Under the pieces are notes generated by a model. The model was not told where the DNA came from, made no database searches, and saw only the letters and a list, made by a program, of their open reading frames with translations. DNA of 64,000 nucleotides from Hibiscus mutabilis (Eukaryota; Streptophyta; Magnoliopsida; Malvales; Malvaceae), in contig CM033715.1 in NCBI GenBank assembly GCA_019671005.1, positions 6,510,001-6,574,000 of the forward strand. The letters run 5' to 3'. Positions 22,182 to 33,568 of this stretch are shown here, piece after piece (position 1 is the first letter of the stretch; every line of letters begins with the position of its first letter). The translations under genes and the position numbers were made by a program.

Positions 22182-23916
22182 ATATCTGTAGTGACCTTTT
22201 ATAATTTTGGTTGCTACGGAGGCATCCCAATCATTATTTGAACTTTTGGTTGTAAGAGATTTCTTTTGAACGTTTGCATTCTTTTGAAAGCAATAAAAAA
22301 TTGGAGCCGCCACCGGTCACTTGGATAAGGTAGTCGGATACCATGAGAAACTAGAGATTTGTTTTAAACAGGTTTGAGAGTTGGTTACGTGTAGGGAAGG
22401 ATTAACACCCATCACGCCCGAAAATTAGTACTAAAATATTTATTATTTTTAAAATGATGGAAATTAATTGAAATTTGAATTGAGTTTAATTTGGCGTACT
22501 TAATTGAAAATCAACTTTAATAGAACGGGCTTTATCAAATTGGTGGGTTTGAATTAATTGGTCATTTAATTAATAAAGTTGACAATACATCAGATCATAG
22601 ATTAAACCAACATCATATAAGCCTGACTACCGTGTTAATTTATGGTTCGAATCTCGTACGTCACCTTTATGCATGGTGCAATGATTTTATAAGCTCTAAT
22701 CTTACCTTGGGACGTTAAGGATTAATTCAAATATTTGGTCAACATCTTTTAAGCCCGGACTGTTACGACACAAATATCGGAACTAATAAATGCCTCCCTT
22801 TTATGATTTAAATTAATTAATTCAAAATAAATGGGTCATATAAATGACAATTAAAATTGATGTCACAAAGGGCTTGTAAATTAAACACACAAAAGGCCCA
22901 CCAAAGCTCTAACCTAAAAAGGCCCAAATTATGGAAAACTAATTAGTGATCTAATTAATAACTAGGTGAATCTAACTATTTAACCCTAAATCAATTAGTC
23001 CCTAGAAAAACTAGAAAGCCCTAATGAATTATTGATTTTCGTGTAACATGATAATTAATTTGATCAGTTTTAAGCTAGTATTCCAATAAGCCAAGGATAC
23101 TACTTAAAACAAATCAAGTTAATTAATTATGGTTTTAATTTAAATGTCAATTTAATCTCCATATTAATTTTATTTAAAGCAGTTAAAAAAAGCAAAATGG
23201 CTTCAGGTGTAATTTAAAAGGGGCGGAAGGACTAAAAAGGGCAATTTTAAAAAACGAAAGCCCTGTGGGCATGAATATGGAGAGGCGGAAGGATTTAAAA
23301 CGCAAATATTCCCTTTTTAAAATTAAAACACGGTATAAAATATATTTTAAAACCAAAAATCAGATCATTTTCCCTTTTTAGAGCTTTCTCCAAAAAAACC
23401 CAAAAACTTTCATCTGTTCTTTGTGAATCATCTGAGTTCATCACAAATCTAGAATTTGGCAACGCTCCACCATACGCCACCGCACCGGCCATCGCTTGCC
23501 GCGATGACCTAGAAAAAACCTTCCTTTCGAACCCTTTTTTATTTTAAGACCAAAAAATAAAGTCTTTTTCTTTGAAAATCACTAAACCCTTCCCCTTTTG
23601 TTAAGAAATCGATAGTTTAATCCCCTCTCCTTGATTTTTAAAGAAAAAGTAAAGATCTCATCTTGTCTTAAACTGATTTACTTTCTTGGCCCCGAAAGAA
23701 GCCGCGAAACTTATCATCGGAGGGGAAGGAGTCCGGACGGCGAAGGTAAAACGCTAAAAACCTAAAACTCCTCCATTTTTTAATGCGAGATAGATGGATG
23801 AATGATTTGTAATGCAAAAAAAAGAAAAGAAATAGAAATACCTCTGAAGGCTTTTTTCTATTAATTTGAATATGAGTTTCCCTCTTTGAAATTAAGGTTA
23901 CAAAAATTTTGTTTCG

Positions 23917-23926
23917 GTTATATAGC
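23917..23926 (-). promoter_or_regulatory. TATA box in the level-1 LTR
   Basis: Minus-strand gctatataac. The same word is present in the other LTR near 63895-63904. Confidence 0.45.
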
Positions 23927-24627
23927 ACCTGAATATTACATTGATTTATAGAAAAGAAAAAAGGTTATCTAAATCCCTATTGGATGCTCTTAGAATTTGG
24001 CCGCATTCATCTACATACTCTGCCGATGTTTATTTTCCCCCAATATCCCTCTAACAATTCTGTTTTTCTTTAGCTCTTTTGTATGTGTCATGGCTAAATG
24101 AGGAAGATGGGGACCAGTTGGAGAAACGAACGACGTGTAGCGATCTCATGTCTAGGAGCCGAAGAGTTAGGTGCGTGGATTGCACGCGCGCGTGGAGGAA
24201 GTCGAAGGTCGCGCGTGGGCGCGTGGGGGATGTTGATGAGCCGGGCAGTGTGGCGCACGCGCACGTGGTGGGCCTTTGGGCTTCCATCTGGACCTTCAGA
24301 TCAAGAATTGATCTAACGGTGAGGATTGATCTACGCAAGGGAAAGACATTTATCAGATTAGAGCTTCTAATTGTTGGGCCAAAAATAGGCCATGTAATAT
24401 GTATTTAATTTTTGGATTTTAAAAAAATTTGTAAATGGACTATAATGGACATATTTTTATTATTTATGAGCTGATATAATATTTTTGGATTTATGTAAAT
24501 ATGTAAATGGACTGTTTATAAATAAACTTGGGCTTTTATTCTAAATTGATTAGTCTATATATATATATTGTATTTTTGTTTTAATTATAATAATATAAAA
24601 TAAGAAACTGTAATGATAAATATGATA

Positions 24628-26097
24628 ATAATTGTTAACCTTGCAAAAGGTTAACATTCCATGCCTCTTTACTTAAGTTATTGTATGAAATCAAGCCCAT
24701 TTCATCTCATATCATGGCATATAGATGCATTCAGCTCATGTAGTTGCATTTGGTGTTGACGCTTTTGTTTTCTTTGTTTATTTGTGAAAATGGTGTTGCT
24801 TGGAAAGGTTTTGGTTGGTTTGGTGATATGCAGGGAAATGAGGAGCGATGCAGGGAGAAATGCCATAGCATTTTGGATAGCATTTCTGGGCACACTAGAG
24901 GACAACAGACTGAAGATGTTTATTGTGGCCCTACACGTGTACCTACCAGCCTGCTTTATTCCCATATGTGAAAGGAATATTCCCTTGAAATTAAGGGCAC
25001 AAAACCCTAGGAGCCTCCACTATATAAATGACAAAATACCCTCATTTAAGAGAGAGCTGGAAAAAGTTATGAGTGAGCTAAGAAAGAGAAGGAAAAGGCG
25101 GATGCCTTCCATCTTCTTCTTCCTCCATCGAAGCGTCCTCATTTTTTGAAGCTCCAAGGAGTACTCTCGTGGACTTTGAGAGAAGCATGGGGCTTAAATC
25201 AGTGCACGATAATCCATCGCAGCTCATGAGTTTCTCCCCCTCTTAGTTGATCGTTGTTTCATTCTATTTCTTTAATGGGTTGTGTTAAACGAATGATTAT
25301 GGATGATATTTGCCTATACATGAACTGATTTTAAGTGGCTTGGGTCTGTTTTGGATGATTATATTTTAAGTTTTTATTAATGTTTGGTTGTTTTCTTGTC
25401 CATTTCATGCTTTGTCCCTTGTTCGTTATTGCACTAAACTTGTAAGAGCTTACGAGAGTTAGCCGTTGTTTAGGTTTTGGTTAGCTTAATATTCGGGAGA
25501 GTTAGGCTAAGACTAAAGTGGACAATGAGGTTTGATGCTGTGAGGCAAAACCCTAACTCTTCTTAGAGATAAGGATAGAGTTTCAACGACTAAAAGGAGT
25601 AGAGCTTTAATCGGTAGTTGCATGTTAAGGGTTTACACCGAGAGATATTACTCTAATGTTTCCTTCTACCAGGTTTCTTGCTAGAGATAGTTTTAGAAGC
25701 ACCTTAGTAAACTCTGTCGAGCATGAAGGAAGCAAGTTAGTCTTAGACATTTATTAGGCTTAGGTATAGGAGTCCATAGCAGGTCCAACCAATCATTCCT
25801 ATATAGAGTTTCATTTACGTGAGTGGATGTTAGAAGTGACCTTATTTCATCTCTGTTTACATTATAGTTATTTGCCACAACATTTATAAACTTGTTTCTT
25901 TTTGCCATAACATTTTTGCAATTGTTTCTTATTGCTACAACATTTGTTCACTGTCTTAATTGTTTGTTTTGACTAAACTAGTTTGGCCTCCAATCCCTGT
26001 GGAGACGATACTCACTCATCACTTTATTACTTGTTTGATGTGTATAGTTGCACAAATTGCGTATCAATTATAGTACACCTACACGTGCAACAATAAT
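24628..26097 (+). mobile_element. Solo LTR, Athila-like, inside the level-1 LTR
   Basis: 24633-26092 (1460 bp) starts tgttaaccttgc and ends acacgtgcaaca. A 5-bp target duplication, ataat, flanks it at 24628-24632 and 26093-26097. A TATA box, ctatataaatg, lies at 25020-25030. Near the end, aatccctgtggagacgatac is nearly identical to the same place in the Athila-like LTRs at 33569-35042, so it is a related family. The other level-1 LTR lacks it. No internal region is left, as expected after LTR-LTR recombination. Confidence 0.83.
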
Positions 26098-26381
26098 AAT
26101 ATGATAGCATAAAGGAAATAATATAATATACTAATAATATTTAGGGGTTTTTCAATTGGATAATTAGCATAATAAATTATAAAAATAATATGATAGCAAC
26201 ACATAGATATATATCACTTAGTAATTTTTTTGGGTTTTAATAAAAATCACATACATATAGTATAAACTAGTTAACTTTAAACAAAGCCCATAACATACAT
26301 TTTTTAGATAGTAATAATATATAAAGCCCATTACTAATAAAAATAAAAACAGGTCCACCCTGGACAAAATTAGTGATTACA

Positions 26382-26396
26382 GCTGTCCCTCTTTGC
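26382..26396 (-). other. Polypurine tract of the level-1 element
   Basis: Minus strand gcaaagagggacagc directly precedes the LTR start tgtaatcac. The level-2 element has the near-identical ccaaagaggggcagc before its 3' LTR, which supports both boundaries and their kinship. Confidence 0.8.
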
Positions 26397-26459
26397 TTAT
26401 CCTTGTGGAACAAGAATAAAGCAAAGACCATAAACACTAATTTTGTTCGACTTCCCTGT

Positions 26460-26905
26460 TGGACGATTTGCTTATCTGAAGCGGCAAAGAACAAATCTAA
26501 ATAACTTGTTTTCTCGAAACGACAAAAACAAACTGAGTAACACAGACATGTCATTCCAAAGCGCCAATGGATGAACCAGATAGCAAACGATTCATTCCTC
26601 CGAAGCGGCAGCGAAAAAATCCAAATAACTTGTTTTCTCGAAATGGCAAAAACAAACTGGGTGACGATGGCATGTCCTTCCAAAACGGCAATGGACGAAC
26701 CAGATAGCAAACGATTTATTCCTCCAAAGTGGCAATGAACAAATCCAAATAAGTTGTTTTCTCAAAATGGCAAAAACAAACTGGGTAACGATGGCACGTC
26801 CTTCCGAAACGGCAGTCGACGAGCCAACTAACCTTCAAATGACTTATTCCTCCAAATTGGTAGTGAACGAATCCAAATAACTTGCTTTCCTAAAACGAAA
26901 AAAAT
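26460..26905 (-). repeat. Tandem repeat, about 125-bp unit, 3.5 copies, in the level-1 3' region
   Basis: The phrase aaat(c/t)caaataa(c/g)ttg recurs near 26491, 26616, 26740 and 26869, with conserved ggcaaaaacaaactgggt and cgatggcatgtcctt between. Open frames across it are a by-product of the repeat. Tandem arrays just upstream of the 3' LTR are known for Tat/Ogre elements. Confidence 0.75.
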
Positions 26906-26924
26906 AAACCAGAAAGCTCGAATT

Positions 26925-27250
26925 TCAAGAAAACATCCTAAATGAGGGATAAAAATTGAGAAATTTGAGTTTTGAGAGAATGTCTTTTGAAAGGGTAAAA
27001 TTGAGAAATTTTGAATTTTGAGAAAAATACTTAAGGAGGGATTAAATTGAGAAATTTGGGGTTTTGAGAAAAACATCTCTTTTGGAAGGATCAAATTAAG
27101 AAATTGGGGTTTTAAGAACAACGTTCCTTTTGGAAAGATTAAATTGAGAAACTTAATTTTTAAGAAAAACGTTCCTTTTGGAAGGATTAAATTGAGAAAT
27201 TGGGTTTTTAAGAAAAATGTTCCTTTTGAAAGGATTAAATTGAGAAATTG
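26925..27250 (-). repeat. Tandem repeat, about 48-49-bp unit, 6-7 copies, in the level-1 3' region
   Basis: Units begin gattaaattgagaaa and contain ttaagaaaaacgttcctttt. The last four copies (from about 27030) are the most alike. This second array adjoins the 125-bp array. Confidence 0.8.
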
Positions 27251-29051
27251 GAAGACTTTTAGAAATCCTACTTATGCCAAGACTCTTGATTCTTATGTGA
27301 TCCGTTTTTCCTCTCGTAGAGCTGTAGATTCATCATTTTATGAATCTTCAAATGCATGTTTAAAATAAACATAATGCTATGATGGTATGAATTAGCTTGC
27401 TTCTGACATAGGGATGTCTAGCTTTACATGATGCATGAGCGTGTTTCATGATACAAAGATACATGTACTTATGAGAATGCAAAGATGTATGAATTTAGCT
27501 TGTCTTCATTCTCTAAAGTTGATAGTCGTCATCTTGGGATTACGACCATTCATCAATCCCATATCCCAACAAAATTTGCCCCTAAACTTGTGTTGCTTGT
27601 TCTTTGAGTCAAGCAACCTTAGTCATAATCAAAATCATTAATCAAATTCTTTCAAGCCTTGCGCTATTTTTCATCTATTCTGATTCGAACTCTTATGAGC
27701 AAAAGCCCTTGTTGCCCCACAGACAATAATGCCCAATCACTGTTAATTAACTTTAAAGGTTCTTCGTCACCCCACATCACGTAGAGCCCCTTAACTTCAG
27801 GCCTCACTAATGATCTATCTACGAAGTAGTACGGAGAAATCTCTGTCTAAAATATATCAATTTGCTGGTTGTCAATTTAATGAAGAATGCCTTTTTAGAT
27901 TAACATACAGAACCTTGAAACCAAAATCTTAATTGAAAGAAAAAATAGAATAGGATGCCATGGATATCAAATGCAAGAGCGTCTTAGATTCAACTTTTGA
28001 ATGTTGTGGTAATATTTGAAGTTGTGAAACTCCTCCCAAATTGCTCGGTTCATCCTTATGATTATGGTATTTGCTTGATTTGTTCAAATACTATTCCTTC
28101 TAGTTCTCATCATCTTTCTCCATTCATAAGTATATTCAAGCTTTCCGACTTTGTTTAGCCTATGGAGCGTAGATAGTGTCACTCTAAGAACTTTAAGTGC
28201 AAGTGTGTGGCTCTGATTGTAATTAATATTATGTTAGTGTCCTCAAGGATTCATCTCTGATGCTAGGGTATTGAACAAGTGAAACAGAGCTTATTATTAG
28301 ATTTGTTCTCCCCCCACAGCTCTATTAGGATGCCCGGGGCCTATTTAACTTGTTCATTCATTTCCTTTTTCTTAGGGGAATTCAACTCATCTCAGTCCTT
28401 TGTCTCAAGGATAATGATGGAGCATACAACAATACCCCGAGTTACTCGACCTAGTCATGATTTGAAAATTTACTCATATAGCCAGGGCTTTTGACTTAAT
28501 TAGAGTAAGTGGAACAAAGCATCTTTATCTAGCCCTTTTGCTATAGCGGAGTACCATTTTTTGTTCTTGTTTTGTTTTGAAACACTCTATTTCCCTTTTG
28601 AAACGCATTCAAGCAACTCTATTGGGCTCTTCTAGGAGATTTTCTTATCACCGAACATCATCAAAGGAGTAGTAATCTTGCTTTTCACGCTTGACGACCA
28701 AAGCGGACGGAGGGGAAATCACTATTCATATTTATCACAACATTCGATTGATCTCTTTTGTTTGAATTAATGCCACATCATGTATGTGATATCCGAGGAC
28801 CTACGAGGTTAAGAAGGGATATACATATATATGATTTCAAGGTAATTGTATGTAAAGCAAAATGCATTTTCATTAGAAAGAAAATCCGCAAACATGTACC
28901 CTTGCAAAAAGATCATTGCAATCTTCGTGCAAATGATAGCAACGTTGGTTCCATGCATTACTTCAAGAGAAAATGCAACGTGAAAAGAAACTTAAACACA
29001 TAAACTCCTAAAAAGGAAAACTGAGGATCAGTGCCTCCCTAAAATTCGTGT
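27251..29051 (-). other. Level-1 non-coding region between gag and the tandem arrays
   Basis: No protease, RT, RNase H or integrase motif is recognised on either strand. Short plus-strand frames (27435-27641, 28279-28494, 28758-29003) show no domain. In an autonomous Tat element several kilobases of pol would be expected here. Confidence 0.6.
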
Positions 29052-30381
29052 TCAGAACTTCAAAAGACCATTCTCAATCAAATTCTGAACCTTGTTCTTC
29101 AAAGCCCCACAATTCTCCATGGTGTGGCCCGTACTTCCCACATGATAGTCACACACAACATTGACGTTATAACCTTCAAGATATAGAGGATCCTTTGGTT
29201 TGGACTGAACCAGAGTCAGAAACTTCTTCTCAATAAGTATTGGGAGCAAATCAGTGTGCGACATAGGAACTGGATAAAGAACCCTTGGTGGCTTTGCAGA
29301 CCAAGATGATTGATTACGGGGAGCAGCCATGAGGCTGATTATTTGGGTGAGACCCCACCATATAGACCTAAGAGTCATGCCCCTTGTGGGTGGTCGTGCT
29401 GTAGGGGTATACTATTTTCCCTTTCCTAATGGCATCTTCAATGTGCTCTTCCATCATAACCATATTCGTAAATCTGCTGATAGGGTTGCTGATCAAACGG
29501 TCATACAAGACTCCTCTTAGAGTGTCCACAAACATGGAAATAATTTCATTTTCCCGAATTGGGGGTTGCACTTGAGCTGCTACGTCTCGCCAACGCTGAG
29601 CATACTCACGAAAGTTCTCATCGTGCTTTTGTTTCAAACTTTGTAGCAAGAGCCGATTAAGGACCATATCAGTTATGTGCTTATATTGATCCGTGAAAGC
29701 TTTGGCTAAATCTTTCCAAGTCTTGATTTAGGCATGAGTTAACTGATTGTACCACCTCATAGCAGACCCCGCTAGGCTATCTTGAAAGCAATGAATCACA
29801 AGCTTCTCATTGTTGATGAACCCAGCCATCTTATAGCAAAACATGGTTATATGCGTGGCGGGGTAAGTCCCCCCATCAAACTTCTTAAATTCCCGAGCCT
29901 TAAACTTGTACGTGATTTCCATATCCGAGACTAAACTGAGCTCTCTACGTTCAATCCGTATGAACCTTCTTCCTCTTCTATTACTTAAAAATTTTCCTCG
30001 AGATCCTTCCGGATGTCTTCCAATTCTTTTGAGAATTATGCCTTCGCTTGGTTCAATTTTCCAACTCATCAGGATCTAGGATACTATCCCCGACATCGTC
30101 GATGTTTCCAAAGGTCATGCCCGATTGAGCTTGGGTAGAGACACATGCCTGATAAGCGAATGATGCCCTTGCGGAGGGTTTGGTGAAGGGTTGATAAAAA
30201 GAGGGCTCTTAAAGGTTGAAGCACCCAAACAATCTCCCGAATCTTGAGGAGGATCCTCGACAACACCCTTTCCTCTTAGAGTGGATTGCATTATCTGAGA
30301 TATCTCTTTCATCATGTCTTGTTGGGACTTGATGATGATGTCCCTTAATTCTTGTTGAGTTTGCTCCAACTGACCTCTCAA
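29052..30381 (-). pseudogene. Level-1 gag, broken
   Basis: Gag forms the virus-like particle. On the minus strand a coiled-coil-like N-terminus (MRGQLEQTQQELRDII) leads into the core with KFKAREFKKFDG, then HCFQDSLAGSAMRWYNQL and YAQRWRDVAAQVQPP, then FVDTLRG. The end has a knuckle-like CDYHVGSTGHTMENC followed by ALKNKVQNLI. Stops or frameshifts occur near 30115, 30069, 29728 and 29368. It is clearly homologous to the level-2 gag (49697-51060), which shares HCFQDSL, YAQRWRDV and FVDTL. Confidence 0.85.
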
Positions 30382-30782
30382 ATCGGCTACTAACTTAACA
30401 AAACTTTCCTCTATTTTCTTCTTTCAGTGCCGGGTAATGTGTGGATGCACAATCTTTGATTGCTAAGAATACTGCCACGAACCCCCCAACGGTTAATTTT
30501 ATTTTATTTTATGAATGAATGTATGTAATGCGTCGTATGCACAACAAAGATAGATGATTAAAGGTAATTAATAAAAAATGTACAATTGAAATGCAAAGAA
30601 GCATTGATTCGATGAACATTCTCATTGAACAACTTTTCATAACGAAGATCAAGTCCCGTTACAACGAGTAAAGAACATAACCACCACATAGGGCACATTT
30701 GAAACCTTCTTCGCCAATAACTGGGTTGGCATTTGTTCATCTTGTGATCAGTCTTAAACTTCGAGATTCTTTAACTCGTTAT
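30382..30782 (-). other. Level-1 leader, left part
   Basis: Non-coding sequence between gag and the level-2 insertion. It continues at 60457 on the other side of that insertion. The target copy gttat is 30778-30782. Confidence 0.6.
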
Positions 30783-31137
30783 TGTTGTCACTAAATTTTC
30801 ACTAAAGTTTTTATTTGTTTTCATTTTATTTGTATTATATTGTTGTTATATTATATTATCATCTTTTTTAAAATTACTTATGTATATTGGTTTGTGTTAT
30901 CAATTTGTATGATTTAAACCAAAAAGACAGTCCATATAAATAAAGAGAAGCCCATTTATTAAATAAAATGTCCATGTACATTGATAGAGGCTCGATCAGC
31001 CCAAATTTAATCCAAACAAAACCCTAACAACCGTTTCTTTGTTATGTGCGCAGCCAAAAGAAGACCATTGGATCGAGGGACTGATCCAACGGCGCAGATC
31101 ACGCCCAGCTGGAGAAGTTTAAGCGCCGCAATTCCCA

Positions 31138-31166
31138 ACCGTTAGATCAAGAAGTGATCTAACGGT
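31138..31166. promoter_or_regulatory. Perfect 12-bp-stem hairpin in the LTR (5' copy)
   Basis: accgttagatca, loop agaag, tgatctaacggt. The arms pair without mismatch. The 3' LTR has the same arms with a different loop (aagag) at 58622-58650. It lies about 350 bp upstream of the TATA box. Confidence 0.85.
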
Positions 31167-31514
31167 CTAGATCGCTCTAAAGCAGGGCACGCGGATCGCT
31201 ACTCGCACGTGGCAACCACAAGCCTGTCGCTTCACCTTCCAATTGTTGATTCATCTTTTTCGGCAAATGTTTGAGTCGATTCTGTCACCGTTTGCTCCTT
31301 TTCGACCTGTTCCTCGTTGTTCATAGCAACTAAAAACATGCAAAAAGGAAGAAAAGTGGGGTTAAATCATAAAACCTAAGCCGAGTCATTCAAATTCAGA
31401 AGATTTAATCCCTAAATTAAAGCTATAGCAAAGATCAAGCTAAAATCAGAACCAAGATAGAAGCAATTTAGATGACATCAAGGGATTTGTCCTTGCAGAT
31501 TAAGGTTTTTGTAA

Positions 31515-31525
31515 CTATATAAAGG
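31515..31525 (+). promoter_or_regulatory. TATA box of the level-2 LTR
   Basis: ctatataaagg, followed by a stretch with gtagacacacaattacac where transcription may start. The same word is at 59009-59019 in the 3' LTR. Confidence 0.65.
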
Positions 31526-32964
31526 CATTGTAATTCTATGTAGACACACAATTACACACAATTTACACCACAAGAATTCACAAAAGTATACACAAAGTAT
31601 AGCATTCGATTCAAAGGCAGCAAACAAAGTGTATCAGAGTTTTCAAGTGGAAATAAAGCAAGCTAACTTCTGGCAATTTCCTCTCTTTGTTTTTATAATT
31701 CGAATTTAAATAAGAAAAAGGATTTTGTTTCCTCATTTTTGGTGGCCGCCGCCGTGCATGGCGTCCGAGGCTGTATCTCCGATGATAAACGTTCAATTTG
31801 GAACTTGCCAGATTCTGGAAAAAGTAATTTTCTGGGAATATTCTGCCATCGACAATGGCGGCCAGCGTCGGTGAATGGTGGCCGGCACGACGGATGTTCG
31901 TCGTGTTTTTCAATCCATGAAGAACAATTTAGAGAATGAAATGGGGAAAGGTTTTGATCGATTTCAGATAATGAAACCAAAATGAAATTTGTTTCTGATT
32001 TTAGCTTTATATACTAACCCGGAGACCCGACCCGTACCTACTTTTGACCCATGCCCTTCTTTGGTGGATACTCCATTGTGGCTCTCCAGTTTTCAATTCT
32101 TTTAATTTTGCCCCTTTTATTTTAATTTGACCTCTAAAGTTCGTTTTTCACTTAATTCAGGCCCTAATCCGGTTTTTTTATATATGTATTTCAAATAAGG
32201 TTTATTTTATCTCTTTATTATTAAGTACCATGTTTAATTATTTTAGCAATTTAATTGCCTTCTTTTTTATATATGTTTAGTTTTTTTTTGTTTGTGTTCT
32301 CATATTTGTTTGTTTTTTGAAAGCCCTAGGGATAGGTTCTCAAAAACTTAGATTAGAGCCTTGTGTGCAGTAAAACTTTCTTCACTTTTTTTTTAAAAAT
32401 AAAACACACTTAATTTTATTTTAACTTTAATAGATAAAATAAATATAGACATCTTTAGGATTGTTAATCACTAATTAGGTTTTAATTAAAAGGCTACAAC
32501 TCATTTAATTATTTCTGCGGGTTTGTTTTAAAAGTGAAAATTAACTAATACGGTGTCTTACCAAACGAAAAATGACGGGTTAGCGCCAGAAGTGTTGGCG
32601 GTGATTGGAGTTATTTTTCGGGCGGTAAGGCCGTTAAAATATACTTATATTCATAATACAGACGAATAAATCGAAATTTTGTGAACTCGCAAATTCTAAT
32701 TTTGAAAACTTTCTTTTGAAATCAATAAGGTACCAATTTTTGGGCGTTATAGGGGTGCTAACCCATCCCCATATGTAACCGACCCCTGAACTTATTTTCT
32801 GGTTTTCGTAGACCAAAAATATTGTTTTAACAAATAAAATGTTTTATTAAAATAACCTTGTTTTAAAAGTGATCTAATCACACTTTTTTAAAAAAAATAT
32901 TGGTCGCGACTTCGTGTTTTAGTTTTCAAAAATGTCGGGCCTCTTAAAAAGGGTTGCGACAGCT

Positions 32965-32982
32965 TGGCGATTCCGCTAGGGA
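32965..32982 (+). other. Primer binding site of the level-2 element
   Basis: tggcgattccgctaggga lies three bases after the LTR end. The level-1 element has the less mutated version tggcgactccgctgggga in the same place (minus strand, 61190-61207). This type of PBS is the one seen in Tat/Ogre elements and is usually assigned to an arginine tRNA; that assignment is from general knowledge. Confidence 0.75.
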
Positions 32983-33568
32983 CAAGTGTTTTTGTTTTTT
33001 TAAATAAAAAAGAGGGTCATGCCATAAATTGGTTTCGAAAAGTTTTTTAAAATGTTTTTTAAATGGAATTTGTAGGTTTAAAAAACTTTTCAATTTATTC
33101 GTCCGTTTAATGAATATAATTCTATTTTACGTATTCTAGAATTGTTCAAAAGCTCCATACCAGAGCTTCGTCCCAATTGTTTAAGTGAGGGGAAAACGCT
33201 TTGCTCATGTGATAATATTGATTCTCCGTATGAGCCTAGCAAGTACCTTCGGGACTCATATGCCCTTTGTCTTCGTAAGGATATTGATCATTCGAGAAGA
33301 CATATGAAGTGAGTCCTCCTGAGTTGAACTTGGTTCGTTTGAAATCTATAGTGGGTGAGAATCAGGGGGCCTTCCTACCCTTAGTAGAGGACAACAAGGA
33401 CAACTCGGGTACCTTTTTTAGAACCAAACCATGTTTGAGAATCTAGTGCCTACCCAATAGAGCCATGTGAAAAACTTAGGGTCTTTGTGTCTGGTCAAAA
33501 TTATTTTACAAGAATAATTTGTGGAGACATGTCCTGGAGTGTTGGAATGACTGCCCAGAATTATTTAT
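32983..33568 (+). other. Level-2 leader, left part
   Basis: Non-coding. It ends with the Athila target copy tttat (33564-33568). It continues at 47547. Confidence 0.6.

Larger units (their letters stand above)
22187..26381 (-). repeat. Level-1 3' LTR
   Basis: On the minus strand it starts tgtaatcactaattttgt directly after the PPT and ends ggtcactaca. From 22187 to about 24000 it parallels 61211-64000, for example in the shared words ggttgctacg, ttggataaggtag and taacaccca. It lacks a block of about 1 kb present in the other copy near 62230-63200. Excluding the inserted solo LTR and one target copy, it is about 2.7 kb. A candidate promoter TATA (minus strand gctatataac) lies at 23917-23926. 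Confidence 0.82.
30783..32961 (+). repeat. Level-2 5' LTR
   Basis: It starts tgttgtcacta and ends gggttgcgaca (2179 bp). It matches 58267-60451 end to end. In the first 115 bases I count roughly six differences, so insertion is not recent. It contains a TATA box at 31515-31525 and a perfect 12-bp-stem hairpin at 31138-31166. Confidence 0.9.

Noticed and set aside
24051..24408. Overlapping open frames on both strands in a GC-rich stretch
   Set aside because: They fall inside the level-1 LTR and are explained by few stop codons in GC-rich DNA; no domain is present.
26267..27121. Two minus-strand open frames (147 and 97 codons) as genes
   Set aside because: They lie in tandem repeats and their proteins simply repeat the DNA unit.
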